64,000 nucleotides of DNA from positions 13,570 to 77,569 of the forward strand of contig JBMNOZ010000009.1 in assembly GCA_050943335.1 (NCBI GenBank), in the 5' to 3' direction. Below the pieces are notes generated by a model. It was not told the DNA's origin. It ran no database searches and was given only the letters and a program-made list of their open reading frames with translations. The DNA comes from JBMNOZ01 sp050943335 (GTDB lineage: Bacteria; Bacillota; Desulfitobacteriia; Desulfitobacteriales; Syntrophobotulaceae). Positions within the stretch are counted from its first letter, which is position 1; each line of letters starts with the position of its first letter. The translations under genes were made by a program, and so were the position numbers. Shown one piece after another: positions 1-7,854 of the stretch.

Positions 1-46
1 GTCTACCGACAATAGGACTATAAATAGTAAAAATGGAGGAAATGGA

Positions 47-1033
47 TTGCAAATTGAAACTATAATTCGTCTTCAGGACGGGGAAGAAGCACTAAACCTT
101 CTTGGTTTGGAAGATACTCATTTGCGGTTTTTAGAGGAGCGTTTGGGTTGTCAAATTGTTGTCCGTGGAGGGGAAATGTTAGTTTCAGGCGAACAATTTC
201 AAGTTGAATTGGCAGAAAAAGCTCTGGAACAGCTTCTAATTCTTATTAGAAAAGGGAATTCCCTTTCTTTAGCTGATGTCGCTTATGTGGTTTCTAAGAT
301 TGAAGAAGGCAGCGAACAGGAAATGACTCAGAGTTTAACTCGAGTTATTGCCACTACTCAGAGGGGCAGACCGATAAAGGCCAAGACTATCGGTCAATCT
401 AAATACGTAAGAGCTATTGAAAAGGAATCCTTAGTTTTTGGCATCGGTCCAGCCGGGACCGGCAAAACGTATTTAGCAGTGGTTATGGCGGTTAAGGCCC
501 TGCGGGCTAAAGAGGTAACCCGAATTGTCCTAACCAGACCGGCGGTGGAAGCGGGTGAAAAACTTGGATTTTTGCCCGGAGACTTGCAAGAAAAGGTCAA
601 CCCCTATCTTAGACCCCTTTATGATGCGCTATTCGATTTGCTCGGTCCAGAGACCACCGGCAGATACATTGAGAAAGGAACTATAGAAATTGCTCCTTTA
701 GCTTACATGCGGGGGAGGACCCTTGACGACTCTTTTATTATTCTGGATGAAGCCCAAAACACTTCTCCTGAACAGATGAAAATGTTCTTAACCCGTTTGG
801 GATTTGGCTCCAAGGCAGTCGTGACCGGTGATATTACCCAGGTCGATTTGCCAAAGGGCCACTATTCCGGGCTTATAGAAGTGCAACATATTTTAACAGG
901 TATACCGGGTATTTCTTTCCACTACTTTAACGTAGATGATATTGTGCGGAACCCGCTTGTTCAGAGCATTATTAACGCCTATGAGGAGAAAAGTGTCCGT
1001 GCTCGACAAGAGGACTGTCCTGGTGAGGATTGA
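47..1033 (+). CDS. phoH: PhoH family P-loop ATPase
   Basis: PhoH-like cytoplasmic NTPase of 328 aa, the usual length for the short Firmicute form. The N-terminal ~100 residues resemble a KH-type nucleic-acid-binding region. Walker A GPAGTGKT is at about residues 134-141 and Walker B with DEAQ at about 234-237. The TTG start at 47 follows GGAGG at 35-39 by 7 bases. It heads the classic phoH-yqfF-ybeY-cdd-era run and overlaps the next gene by 4 bases. Gene order implies a link to RNA metabolism and ribosome maturation with YbeY and Era; the exact activity of the family is unsettled. Confidence 0.95.
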   Translation: MQIETIIRLQDGEEALNLLGLEDTHLRFLEERLGCQIVVRGGEMLVSGEQFQVELAEKALEQLLILIRKGNSLSLADVAYVVSKIEEGSEQEMTQSLTRVIATTQRGRPIKAKTIGQSKYVRAIEKESLVFGIGPAGTGKTYLAVVMAVKALRAKEVTRIVLTRPAVEAGEKLGFLPGDLQEKVNPYLRPLYDALFDLLGPETTGRYIEKGTIEIAPLAYMRGRTLDDSFIILDEAQNTSPEQMKMFLTRLGFGSKAVVTGDITQVDLPKGHYSGLIEVQHILTGIPGISFHYFNVDDIVRNPLVQSIINAYEEKSVRARQEDCPGED

Positions 1034-3228
1034 TAGATTTGGATAATAAAATAAAAAAGGTATTTTCTTCGCTCCTAGCTAATAAGAATCGGAGCTTTAT
1101 CTTTCAAATATGTATTTTTGGCTTGTTTTTTATTTTTTTTACCGTGGTGATAGCCTCCGGTTTATTTGGTTCTAAATTGAATATCGAATTAGGAGAGCCA
1201 AGTCCGGAACTGATTACGGCTCCTTATGACAAAGAAATAAAAGATGTAATCACCTATCGAGAACAGCAAGAATTAGCTGCTCAGGAGGTTACCCCTGTCT
1301 ATAAACGGAATGAAACTCAAATCTCTGTTTTATCAAAGGAAATAACTCAAACGTTTAGTTTATTAAAAGAACAGAGGATAGCAAACAAAGAACAAGCTTT
1401 AAAAATAAATGAACTTCGGAAAAACTCGGTTTTTACTGTCTTGTCTGATAAGGTATTAAACACACTTCTCGTTTTAGATAGTGAAGAAATAGATAAGGCG
1501 GAACAGATGGCCAGCAGATCCATCATCGGTCTCGCTGGTGATCCGGAAAGCGGGGCCAAAGACGGATCGGAAATTGCTAGTTTGAAAGACGAGATGAAAA
1601 AACAAGTAGAAAAGTATAATATAGATCAGTCTTTGAAGGCTTTGCTGGAGGCATATATTGAAATAAACGTAACTAAGCCTACCTTGGAAGTAGACGAGAA
1701 GGAGACAGAAAAGCTAAGAGACATAGCTAGATCCAGTGTAACGCCTATTGTTCACGAGTACCGGGCTAATGAAAAAATAGTTGGCCCCGGTGAAATTGTA
1801 GATGAGAGAATTTACAATGTGCTTCGTGAATACAACCTTATCGAAGAGAAATCACCTTGGAAGCCAACTGCCGGGATTGCAATTCTTGTTCTGACCGCCA
1901 TGGTAATTTTGCTCTTTTTCTTTCACCGTATTACGCCGGAGATTTTCGGAAAAAGGCGTCGTCTTGTTTTGATTGGTTCATTGATGCTTCTGGTGTTGGC
2001 TTTTGGGAAAGCATTTTTAGCCATTGACTTGGGTAACAGTGATTTAAACAATTTAACCGCTATCCTCATCCCAGCCGCCTGGGCGACCATGACCGTGACA
2101 ATTCTTTTAGGTGTTCGAATTGCTATTATAGTGGCTATCATTTTAGGAATTTTTATCGGAATCATGGCCGATCCTTCGGGTATGAGCTCAACCGGTTCTT
2201 TGGCCAGCCTATTTGCTCTATTCGCGGGGTTGGTTGGGATCCAAAGTGTGGCTAGACTGGATCAGCGCTCAGATTTAGCGCGAGCTGGTCTGTTCATTGC
2301 TGTTGCAAATGTGGTATTAGCAAGTGGAATTGCTTTAGTCTTGGACTTTAGCCTCATGGTTTGGTTAATAGGTTGTCTGTTTGCTCTGGCCAACGGTATT
2401 TTGTCTTCTATACTCACTATGGGTGCTCTTCCATGGTTTGAATCTTGGTTTAATATTACTTCTGCGGTTAGGCTTTTGGAACTGTCCAACCCTAACGCCC
2501 CTTTGCTTAAAGAATTATTATTAGAAGCCCCAGGTACTTACCATCACAGTGTTTTAGTAGGGAATTTAGCAGAGACCGCAGCGGAGGAGATCGATGCCGA
2601 TCCGGTGTTGGTCAGGGTGGGAGCTCTTTACCATGATATAGGAAAGATAAAAAGACCTTATTTCTTTATCGAAAATCAATTTGCTAAAGATAATCCCCAT
2701 GACAAAATAGCTCCTACTTTAAGCACGCTGATTATTACTTCTCATATTAAAGACGGCTTGGAAATGGCGAAAGAACATAAACTACCTGAAAAAATCCAAG
2801 AGATCATTGCCCAGCACCATGGGGATAGCTTAGTGACTTTTTTCTACCATAAAGCTTTAGAAGAGAATCCCGAAATACCCGAGGATGCTTTCCGCTATGA
2901 CGGGATTAAACCCCAGTCTAAGGAAGCGGCTCTTGTGCTTTTAGCGGATAGTGTTGAGGCCGCTGTACGCTCGCAAAAAGAAAATACCCCCGGTAGAATT
3001 GAAGGGCTGGTCCGAAAAATGATTAAAGAAAAATTTGATGAAGGACTTCTGGATAATTGTGATTTAACTTTTAGGGATTTAGATAAAATCTCTATTGCCT
3101 TTGTTAAAGTTTTAAGCGGTATTTTCCATTCGCGGGTGGAGTACCCGGAGTTACCCGCAAAGCTTAAAACGGCTACTGAGAAAGCGGAAACTCAGGATAA
3201 GAAAAACGGAAATAGAAATTCAGAGTAA
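1030..3228 (+). CDS. yqfF: 7TM-HD family phosphohydrolase (PgpH/YqfF), probable c-di-AMP phosphodiesterase
   Basis: Membrane protein of 732 aa with one N-terminal TM helix, a long extracytoplasmic region (about 55-285), a multi-helix membrane block (about 290-475) and a C-terminal HD domain. The metal-binding His pair is near residues 505-506 and the HDIGK motif near 535-539. Listeria PgpH of this architecture degrades c-di-AMP. The TTG start at 1030 overlaps the phoH stop and sits just after GGTGA at 1022-1026; a second in-frame TTG at 1039 is possible. A c-di-AMP role would fit the betaine transporter at 25-28 kb, whose ATPase carries CBS domains, but that link is inference. Confidence 0.93.
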   Translation: MIDLDNKIKKVFSSLLANKNRSFIFQICIFGLFFIFFTVVIASGLFGSKLNIELGEPSPELITAPYDKEIKDVITYREQQELAAQEVTPVYKRNETQISVLSKEITQTFSLLKEQRIANKEQALKINELRKNSVFTVLSDKVLNTLLVLDSEEIDKAEQMASRSIIGLAGDPESGAKDGSEIASLKDEMKKQVEKYNIDQSLKALLEAYIEINVTKPTLEVDEKETEKLRDIARSSVTPIVHEYRANEKIVGPGEIVDERIYNVLREYNLIEEKSPWKPTAGIAILVLTAMVILLFFFHRITPEIFGKRRRLVLIGSLMLLVLAFGKAFLAIDLGNSDLNNLTAILIPAAWATMTVTILLGVRIAIIVAIILGIFIGIMADPSGMSSTGSLASLFALFAGLVGIQSVARLDQRSDLARAGLFIAVANVVLASGIALVLDFSLMVWLIGCLFALANGILSSILTMGALPWFESWFNITSAVRLLELSNPNAPLLKELLLEAPGTYHHSVLVGNLAETAAEEIDADPVLVRVGALYHDIGKIKRPYFFIENQFAKDNPHDKIAPTLSTLIITSHIKDGLEMAKEHKLPEKIQEIIAQHHGDSLVTFFYHKALEENPEIPEDAFRYDGIKPQSKEAALVLLADSVEAAVRSQKENTPGRIEGLVRKMIKEKFDEGLLDNCDLTFRDLDKISIAFVKVLSGIFHSRVEYPELPAKLKTATEKAETQDKKNGNRNSE

Positions 3229-3260
3229 ACAACCGGATATTGATAAGGGAGTTTTGTGGC

Positions 3261-3773
3261 GTGATTTTAGATATTTCCTGGGAAGAAGACAGTACCAATG
3301 AGGAAGAAAAACAAAGACTTGTGGCCGTCATGCGGAGAGGAATCCAGAAAGCTCTTCTTTTGGGGAGCGGTGGAACCAACTACGAGCTCGGTCTTGTACT
3401 AGTCGGGGATCGAACCATACAAAATTTAAATCAAACCTACCGGGGAATTGATCAGCCAACGGATGTTCTCTCCTTTGCTCTCCAGGAAAAAGGAGAAGGA
3501 GAACCTGAAATATTTCTGGAAGGGATTTTAGAAGGAGAAAACTCTAATGCTTCCCCTGAAGTTCTAGGAGATGTGGTGATCTCTGTGGAGCGGGCTCGGG
3601 CGCAGGCTGTCGAATATCATCATTCCCTAGATAGAGAAATGGCTTACCTTGCTGTCCACGGTACTCTTCACTTGCTCGGCTATAATCATGGCTCGGAAGA
3701 AGAGGAACAAAAAATGAGAGATGTAGCCGAACGGGTGATGGAGGAATTGAATTTAGGACGTAAAAGGGGTTAA
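3261..3773 (+). CDS. ybeY: Endoribonuclease YbeY (rRNA maturation factor)
   Basis: Single-strand-specific metallo-endoribonuclease acting in 16S rRNA 3'-end maturation and ribosome quality control. The zinc motif HGTLHLLGYNH is near the C-terminus and the conserved TDVLSF is about residues 64-69. I chose GTG 3261 because AAGGGAG at 3245-3251 lies 9 bases upstream and the resulting N-terminus (MILDI) matches family members. An in-frame TTG at 3240 has no ribosome-binding site. About 170 aa, normal for the family. It sits between yqfF and cdd as in most Firmicutes. Confidence 0.94.
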   Translation: MILDISWEEDSTNEEEKQRLVAVMRRGIQKALLLGSGGTNYELGLVLVGDRTIQNLNQTYRGIDQPTDVLSFALQEKGEGEPEIFLEGILEGENSNASPEVLGDVVISVERARAQAVEYHHSLDREMAYLAVHGTLHLLGYNHGSEEEEQKMRDVAERVMEELNLGRKRG

Positions 3774-3783
3774 GGCAAATAAA

Positions 3784-4203
3784 ATGGTCAAAGGAAAAGT
3801 TAATGAACAAGATAGAAAACTGCTTTTCAAAGCGGGCGAGGCTTCCCAGAAGGCTTATGCCCCTTATTCCAACTATAAGGTCGGGGCTGCCGTTCTTTGG
3901 GATTCCGGGCTTATTACGCACGGCTGTAATGTTGAAAACGCTTCTTACGGCCTTGCTTGTTGTGCGGAACGAAATGCGATTTTTCAGGGAGTGGCTCTTG
4001 GAGAACGAAAGATTGTTGCGGTGGCTATAGCTGTTCGGGAAGGAGGAATGCCTTACCCCTGTGGCGCCTGTCGTCAAGTGATGAAGGAGTTTAGTGATGA
4101 CTGCGACATTATTATCAGTAATGGAGTTCAGGATCCTTTAAAGACCAGTTTAGGATTTTTGCTTCCTAATTCTTTTGGACCCCAATTTTTGAGCAATAGT
4201 TAG
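3784..4203 (+). CDS. cdd: Cytidine deaminase
   Basis: Hydrolytic deamination of cytidine and deoxycytidine in pyrimidine salvage. The 139 aa include the zinc site: CAERNA (Cys ligand and catalytic Glu) at about residues 60-65 and PCGACRQV at about 91-98. YAPYSNYKVGAA near residue 20 is the usual substrate-binding stretch. This is the typical length of the homotetrameric form. The gene lies 10 bases after ybeY and before era. No dgkA-type diacylglycerol kinase gene sits between ybeY and cdd, unlike in Bacillus. Confidence 0.95.
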   Translation: MVKGKVNEQDRKLLFKAGEASQKAYAPYSNYKVGAAVLWDSGLITHGCNVENASYGLACCAERNAIFQGVALGERKIVAVAIAVREGGMPYPCGACRQVMKEFSDDCDIIISNGVQDPLKTSLGFLLPNSFGPQFLSNS

Positions 4204-4249
4204 GTAATTGTTCACCTTGGTCACTATTGTAGTAAAGGGGAGTATTTGC

Positions 4250-5158
4250 TTGGATATTCAAAATAAAGATGATTTTCGCTCTGGTTTTGTGGCCGTTATC
4301 GGCCGCCCTAACGCGGGCAAATCTACTTTACTGAATACCCTGCTGGGTCAAAAGGTACTTATTATATCCGATAAGCCCCAAACTACTAGGAATCGGATCC
4401 AATGCATTTTGACTGAAGAGAGAGGACAAGTAATCTTTTTTGATACCCCCGGAATCCATAAGCCTAGGCACGAGTTGGGCAAGTACATGGTTGAGGTTGC
4501 CAAAAACACTCTTAATGGAGTGGATATTTGCCTTTATGTCGCCGATGCTTCTGTCCCTTTGGGGACGGGGGATGAGTATGTCCTAAGTATGATTAATGAA
4601 TGTAAGAAACCTTGTTTTCTGGCCCTTAATAAAGTCGATTTGCTGACTAAGGATGAGATTCTCGTTAAAATCGCTCAGTTCTCTGAGCGGGCCGAATTTA
4701 AGGAAATTGTACCCATCTCCGCTTTGCAAGCTGAGAACACTGAAAAATTACTGGATTTAATTTTTGCTGAATTGCCTCAAGGACCCCTTTATTTTCCGGA
4801 TGACCAGATAACGGACCAGCCGGAAAGGTTTATTATTAGTGAAATGATTAGGGAGAAAATACTCCATTTAACTAGGGAAGAGATTCCCCATTCAGTTGCC
4901 GTATTAGTGGAGGAAATGGAAGAAAAGAAAACTCTTATAAAAATAAGGGCTACAATTTTAGTGGAAAGAGATTCGCAAAAAGGAATTGTGATCGGTGAAA
5001 AGGGCAGGGTTTTAAAAGAAGTCGGGAGACTTGCCAGGGAAGACATAGAAGATTTGCTCGCGAGCAAAGTGTTTTTGGAGCTGTGGGTCAAAGTCAGAAA
5101 GGATTGGCGGAATAGGCCTGCTTATTTAAAAGAACTTGGCTACAATCTGAAGGATTAA
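4250..5158 (+). CDS. era: GTPase Era
   Basis: Essential ribosome-assembly GTPase binding the 3' end of 16S rRNA. G1 is GRPNAGKS, G3 DTPG, G4 NKVD and G5 SAL; the C-terminal KH domain carries GEKGRVLKEVG. I chose TTG 4250, which lies 7 bases after AAAGGGGAG (4235-4242) and gives 302 aa, the normal size. The frame is open from 4208 but that start has no ribosome-binding site and would add 14 atypical residues. It is the last gene of the rRNA-maturation cluster before deoC. Confidence 0.95.
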   Translation: MDIQNKDDFRSGFVAVIGRPNAGKSTLLNTLLGQKVLIISDKPQTTRNRIQCILTEERGQVIFFDTPGIHKPRHELGKYMVEVAKNTLNGVDICLYVADASVPLGTGDEYVLSMINECKKPCFLALNKVDLLTKDEILVKIAQFSERAEFKEIVPISALQAENTEKLLDLIFAELPQGPLYFPDDQITDQPERFIISEMIREKILHLTREEIPHSVAVLVEEMEEKKTLIKIRATILVERDSQKGIVIGEKGRVLKEVGRLAREDIEDLLASKVFLELWVKVRKDWRNRPAYLKELGYNLKD

Positions 5159-5183
5159 AGAAAAAAAGAAAGGATCGGTAAAA

Positions 5184-5849
5184 TTGGAGATCGCGTCAAA
5201 GATTGACCACACTCTTTTAAAACCGGAAGCCACGGAAAAAGATATTGTAAATTTGTGTCATGAGGCGGTAAAATACGGTTTTGCCAGTGTCTGTGTAAAT
5301 CCGATTTATGTTTCCACCGCTGCCCGTTTGCTGTACGGGACAATAGTAGCCCCGACCACGGTTATCGGTTTTCCTTTGGGGGGCGTGTTAACAGAAACAA
5401 AAGTTCAGGAAATTTTAGCAGCCAAAGCTCACGGCGCTAGAGAAGTTGATTCCCTGATTAATATTGGAAAAGTCAAATCTGGTGCTTGGAATGTTGTCGG
5501 GAGAGATATCGAGACAATGGTAGCCACGGCCCATAATTGTGGCCTTAAAATAAAGATCATTATTGAAACCGGCTTGTTGGATTGGGAAGAGATAAAAAAA
5601 GTAACGGCATTAATAAATAAAGCCGGAGCTGATTACATAAAAACCTCCAGCGGGTACTTCGGGGGAGCTACGGTGAAAGTAATAAAAAAATTAAAAGAAT
5701 GGGCTGCCCCGGAAGTCAAAATTAAAGCTTCCGGCGGGATAAGAAATCGGAAGACCGCTTTGGAACTCATTAGAGCAGGCGCGGACAGAATAGGTACCAG
5801 TTCTGGTATTGCCTTACTTTCGGAAGGCCCTGAACAGGATGGGGAGTGA
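5184..5849 (+). CDS. deoC: Deoxyribose-phosphate aldolase
   Basis: Class I aldolase splitting 2-deoxyribose 5-phosphate into glyceraldehyde 3-phosphate and acetaldehyde. The 221 aa match the family. The Schiff-base lysine is in IKTSSGYF (about residues 151-158) and the second catalytic lysine in KIKASGGIR (about 178-186). N-terminal IDHTLLKPEAT is typical. The TTG start follows AAAGGAT. Its place after era and cdd puts deoxynucleoside salvage together. The 3' end lies against recO. Confidence 0.95.
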   Translation: MEIASKIDHTLLKPEATEKDIVNLCHEAVKYGFASVCVNPIYVSTAARLLYGTIVAPTTVIGFPLGGVLTETKVQEILAAKAHGAREVDSLINIGKVKSGAWNVVGRDIETMVATAHNCGLKIKIIIETGLLDWEEIKKVTALINKAGADYIKTSSGYFGGATVKVIKKLKEWAAPEVKIKASGGIRNRKTALELIRAGADRIGTSSGIALLSEGPEQDGE

Positions 5850-5854
5850 GGTCT

Positions 5855-6601
5855 GTGGCGCTTTATAAAGCGGACGCCCTTGTGATCCGCAGTAGGGAAT
5901 ATGGGGAAGCGGATCGGCTGGTAACTCTATTTTCTAGAGAAAAGGGCAAACTAGTTGCTATTGCCAAAGGGGTACGAAAACCTAAGAGCAAGCAGCGCGG
6001 AGGGACTCAGCTCTTTACTTATGCCGATTTTTTGCTCTATAAAGGCCGCACCCTTGACACTATAAATCAGGTTCAGCCCAGGGAAAGCTTTTCTTATCTC
6101 TTTCGCGATTTTGATCGCACCCTGGCCGCTTCAGGGATGGCAGAGCTTTTGGATATTTCTACTGTTCGCGAACATCCAGAGCCCAGACTATTTACTCTCA
6201 CTTTAAGCTATTTTTTTCTTCTAGAGCATCTTGATCCTTATCTTGCCCAGGCGGCGTACACTTTAAAATTACTGAAGATTCAAGGCTATTATCCCGTGCT
6301 TACTTCTTGTTCCGAATGTGGGCAATCGACGGCAGGGATGGAAGCTTTTTTGTGTTTGGAGGCCGATGGCCTACTCTGTGTGGTTTGTGGGAAAAATCGG
6401 CTGGGGAAAAAGTTAAACCCGGGTAGCGTGGCATTCATGCAGCAATTAACTAACATCGGGGTGGATAAAATCGATAGGCTACGCTGGAACAGTAAAATGC
6501 GAGCCGAGATTCTGGAGGCCTTGTGTTTTTTTTGTGAGGGAAAATTTGAAAGAAAATTACAAGCCTGGCGTCAAGAAAAGGAATTCAGAAACAAAAGCTG
6601 A
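5855..6601 (+). CDS. recO: DNA repair protein RecO
   Basis: RecF-pathway mediator that loads RecA with RecR. An N-terminal OB fold (about 1-80) is followed by a helical domain carrying a zinc site, CSECG and CVVCG, at about residues 150-180. About 248 aa, normal size. GTG 5855 is preferred, 8 bases after GGGGAG (5841-5846). A GTG at 5846, overlapping the deoC stop, is also in frame but lies inside that ribosome-binding site. It follows era as in most Firmicutes. Confidence 0.92.
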   Translation: MALYKADALVIRSREYGEADRLVTLFSREKGKLVAIAKGVRKPKSKQRGGTQLFTYADFLLYKGRTLDTINQVQPRESFSYLFRDFDRTLAASGMAELLDISTVREHPEPRLFTLTLSYFFLLEHLDPYLAQAAYTLKLLKIQGYYPVLTSCSECGQSTAGMEAFLCLEADGLLCVVCGKNRLGKKLNPGSVAFMQQLTNIGVDKIDRLRWNSKMRAEILEALCFFCEGKFERKLQAWRQEKEFRNKS

Positions 6602-6649
6602 ATTTTTTTAGATTCCCAAAACAGAATATTGGGCCGGGGAAGCGAAAGT

Positions 6650-6678
6650 TTGACAGAATTTCGGGTGCTGAATATAAT
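6650..6678 (+). promoter_or_regulatory. Sigma-A promoter of glyQS
   Basis: TTGACA at 6650-6655 and TATAAT at 6673-6678 with a 17-base spacer, both perfect consensus. Transcription would start about 15-20 bases upstream of the T-box stem I. Confidence 0.9.
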
Positions 6679-6698
6679 AAATTAAATAAAAATATTAT

Positions 6699-6912
6699 CG
6701 CTAGGAAGGGAAGAAGATTTGCAAGGTCTCTAAAGAAGAGAACCTGGGCGGGTGGAAACCGGGTAGAGACAGCAAATTTAGGCACCCCGGAGCGAACTGA
6801 CAAGAAGGGGATTCCTTAGTGGGAATCAAGCAGGGTGGAACCGCGGGAAAGGAAAAACTCTCGTCCCTGCAGCATGATAATCATTTGCTGCGAGGAAGAG
6901 AGTTTTTATTTT
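6699..6912 (+). promoter_or_regulatory. glyQS T-box: Glycine T-box riboswitch with terminator
   Basis: The leader carries the T-box sequence AGGGTGGAACCGCGG at 6832-6846. Stem I can be drawn with CGCT 6699-6702 pairing AGCG 6791-6794, and TTTGC 6718-6722 pairing GCAAA 6772-6776. That leaves GGC at 6781-6783, followed by A, in the specifier position, which matches glycine. The terminator is AAAAACTCTC 6853-6862 with GAGAGTTTTT 6898-6907. Uncharged tRNA-Gly should stabilise the antiterminator and switch on glyQS. Confidence 0.93.
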
Positions 6913-6963
6913 CCGACCACTAACCGCCTGTAGAAATATAGCCAAAAACAGGGAGGAAGCAAT

Positions 6964-7854
6964 ATGAAGTTTCAAGATCTGATTTTTAATCTTAATCGGT
7001 TTTGGGGGGAACAAGGGTGTATTATTGCCCAGCCCTACGATATAGAAAAAGGGGCCGGTACCATGAATCCAGCAACTTTTTTGCGGGCTTTAGGACCTGA
7101 ACCGTGGAATGTTGCTTATGTAGAACCATCGCGTCGTCCGACAGACGGGCGTTATGGTGAAAATCCCAACCGGTTACAGCATTATTTTCAATATCAGGTG
7201 ATCTTAAAGCCTTCGCCGGATAATGTTCAGGATTTATATCTGGAGAGTTTGCAACATCTTGGGATTAATCCCGCTGACCACGATATTCGTTTTGTGGAGG
7301 ATAACTGGGAGTCACCGACTCTAGGAGCTTGGGGCCTCGGTTGGGAGGTATGGCTCGATGGGATGGAAGTGACTCAGTTTACCTATTTTCAGCAGTGCGG
7401 GGGAATTGATTGCCGACCGGTTTGTGTGGAATTAACTTACGGAATTGAACGTTTGGCTACTTTTATTCAAGGTAAAGACAGTGTTTTTGATATTGAGTGG
7501 GTCGGAGATATTTCTTATGGGGATATTTATCTCCAAAATGAAAAGGAATTCTCATGTTATAACTTCGAGGTAGCCGATGTGGAATCCTTAAAAATCTGGT
7601 TTGAAATGTATGAAAAAGAAGCACAAAGGACTCTCGAACATAAGTTAGTAGGGCCGGCCTATGATTATGTTTTAAAATGCTCTCATGTTTTTAACCTTTT
7701 GGAGGCTAGAGGGGCGATCAGTGTTACGGAGCGCACCGGTTATATTGCCCGGGTTCGAAATCTGGCCAGATTGTGCGCTCAAGCCTATATCGCTCAAAGG
7801 GAAGAATTAGGCTTTCCGCTACTAAAAAAGAAAGGAGAACAAACTGATGACTAG
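6964..7854 (+). CDS. glyQ: Glycine--tRNA ligase alpha subunit
   Basis: Catalytic alpha subunit of the bacterial (alpha-beta)2 glycyl-tRNA synthetase. The 296 aa begin MKFQDLIFNLNRFWGEQGC, and the class II motif region FQYQVILKPSP is near residue 78. The ATG lies behind GGGAGG. The 3' end overlaps glyS by 8 bases, consistent with translational coupling. Expression is under the glycine T-box upstream. Confidence 0.97.
   Translation: MKFQDLIFNLNRFWGEQGCIIAQPYDIEKGAGTMNPATFLRALGPEPWNVAYVEPSRRPTDGRYGENPNRLQHYFQYQVILKPSPDNVQDLYLESLQHLGINPADHDIRFVEDNWESPTLGAWGLGWEVWLDGMEVTQFTYFQQCGGIDCRPVCVELTYGIERLATFIQGKDSVFDIEWVGDISYGDIYLQNEKEFSCYNFEVADVESLKIWFEMYEKEAQRTLEHKLVGPAYDYVLKCSHVFNLLEARGAISVTERTGYIARVRNLARLCAQAYIAQREELGFPLLKKKGEQTDD

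Noticed and set aside
1..46. Tail of an upstream gene ending at TAG 13-15
   Set aside because: Only four codons are visible, too little to support; yqfD would be expected there.
3544..4077. Long antisense frame of 177 codons across ybeY and cdd
   Set aside because: Both overlapped genes are clear family members with catalytic motifs; the antisense product has no recognisable fold and no ribosome-binding site.
6871..6884. AGCATGATAATCAT shared by the T-box terminator loop and the sequence after the GGDEF remnant (about 15840)
   Set aside because: Short, AT-rich and in unrelated contexts; probably chance.
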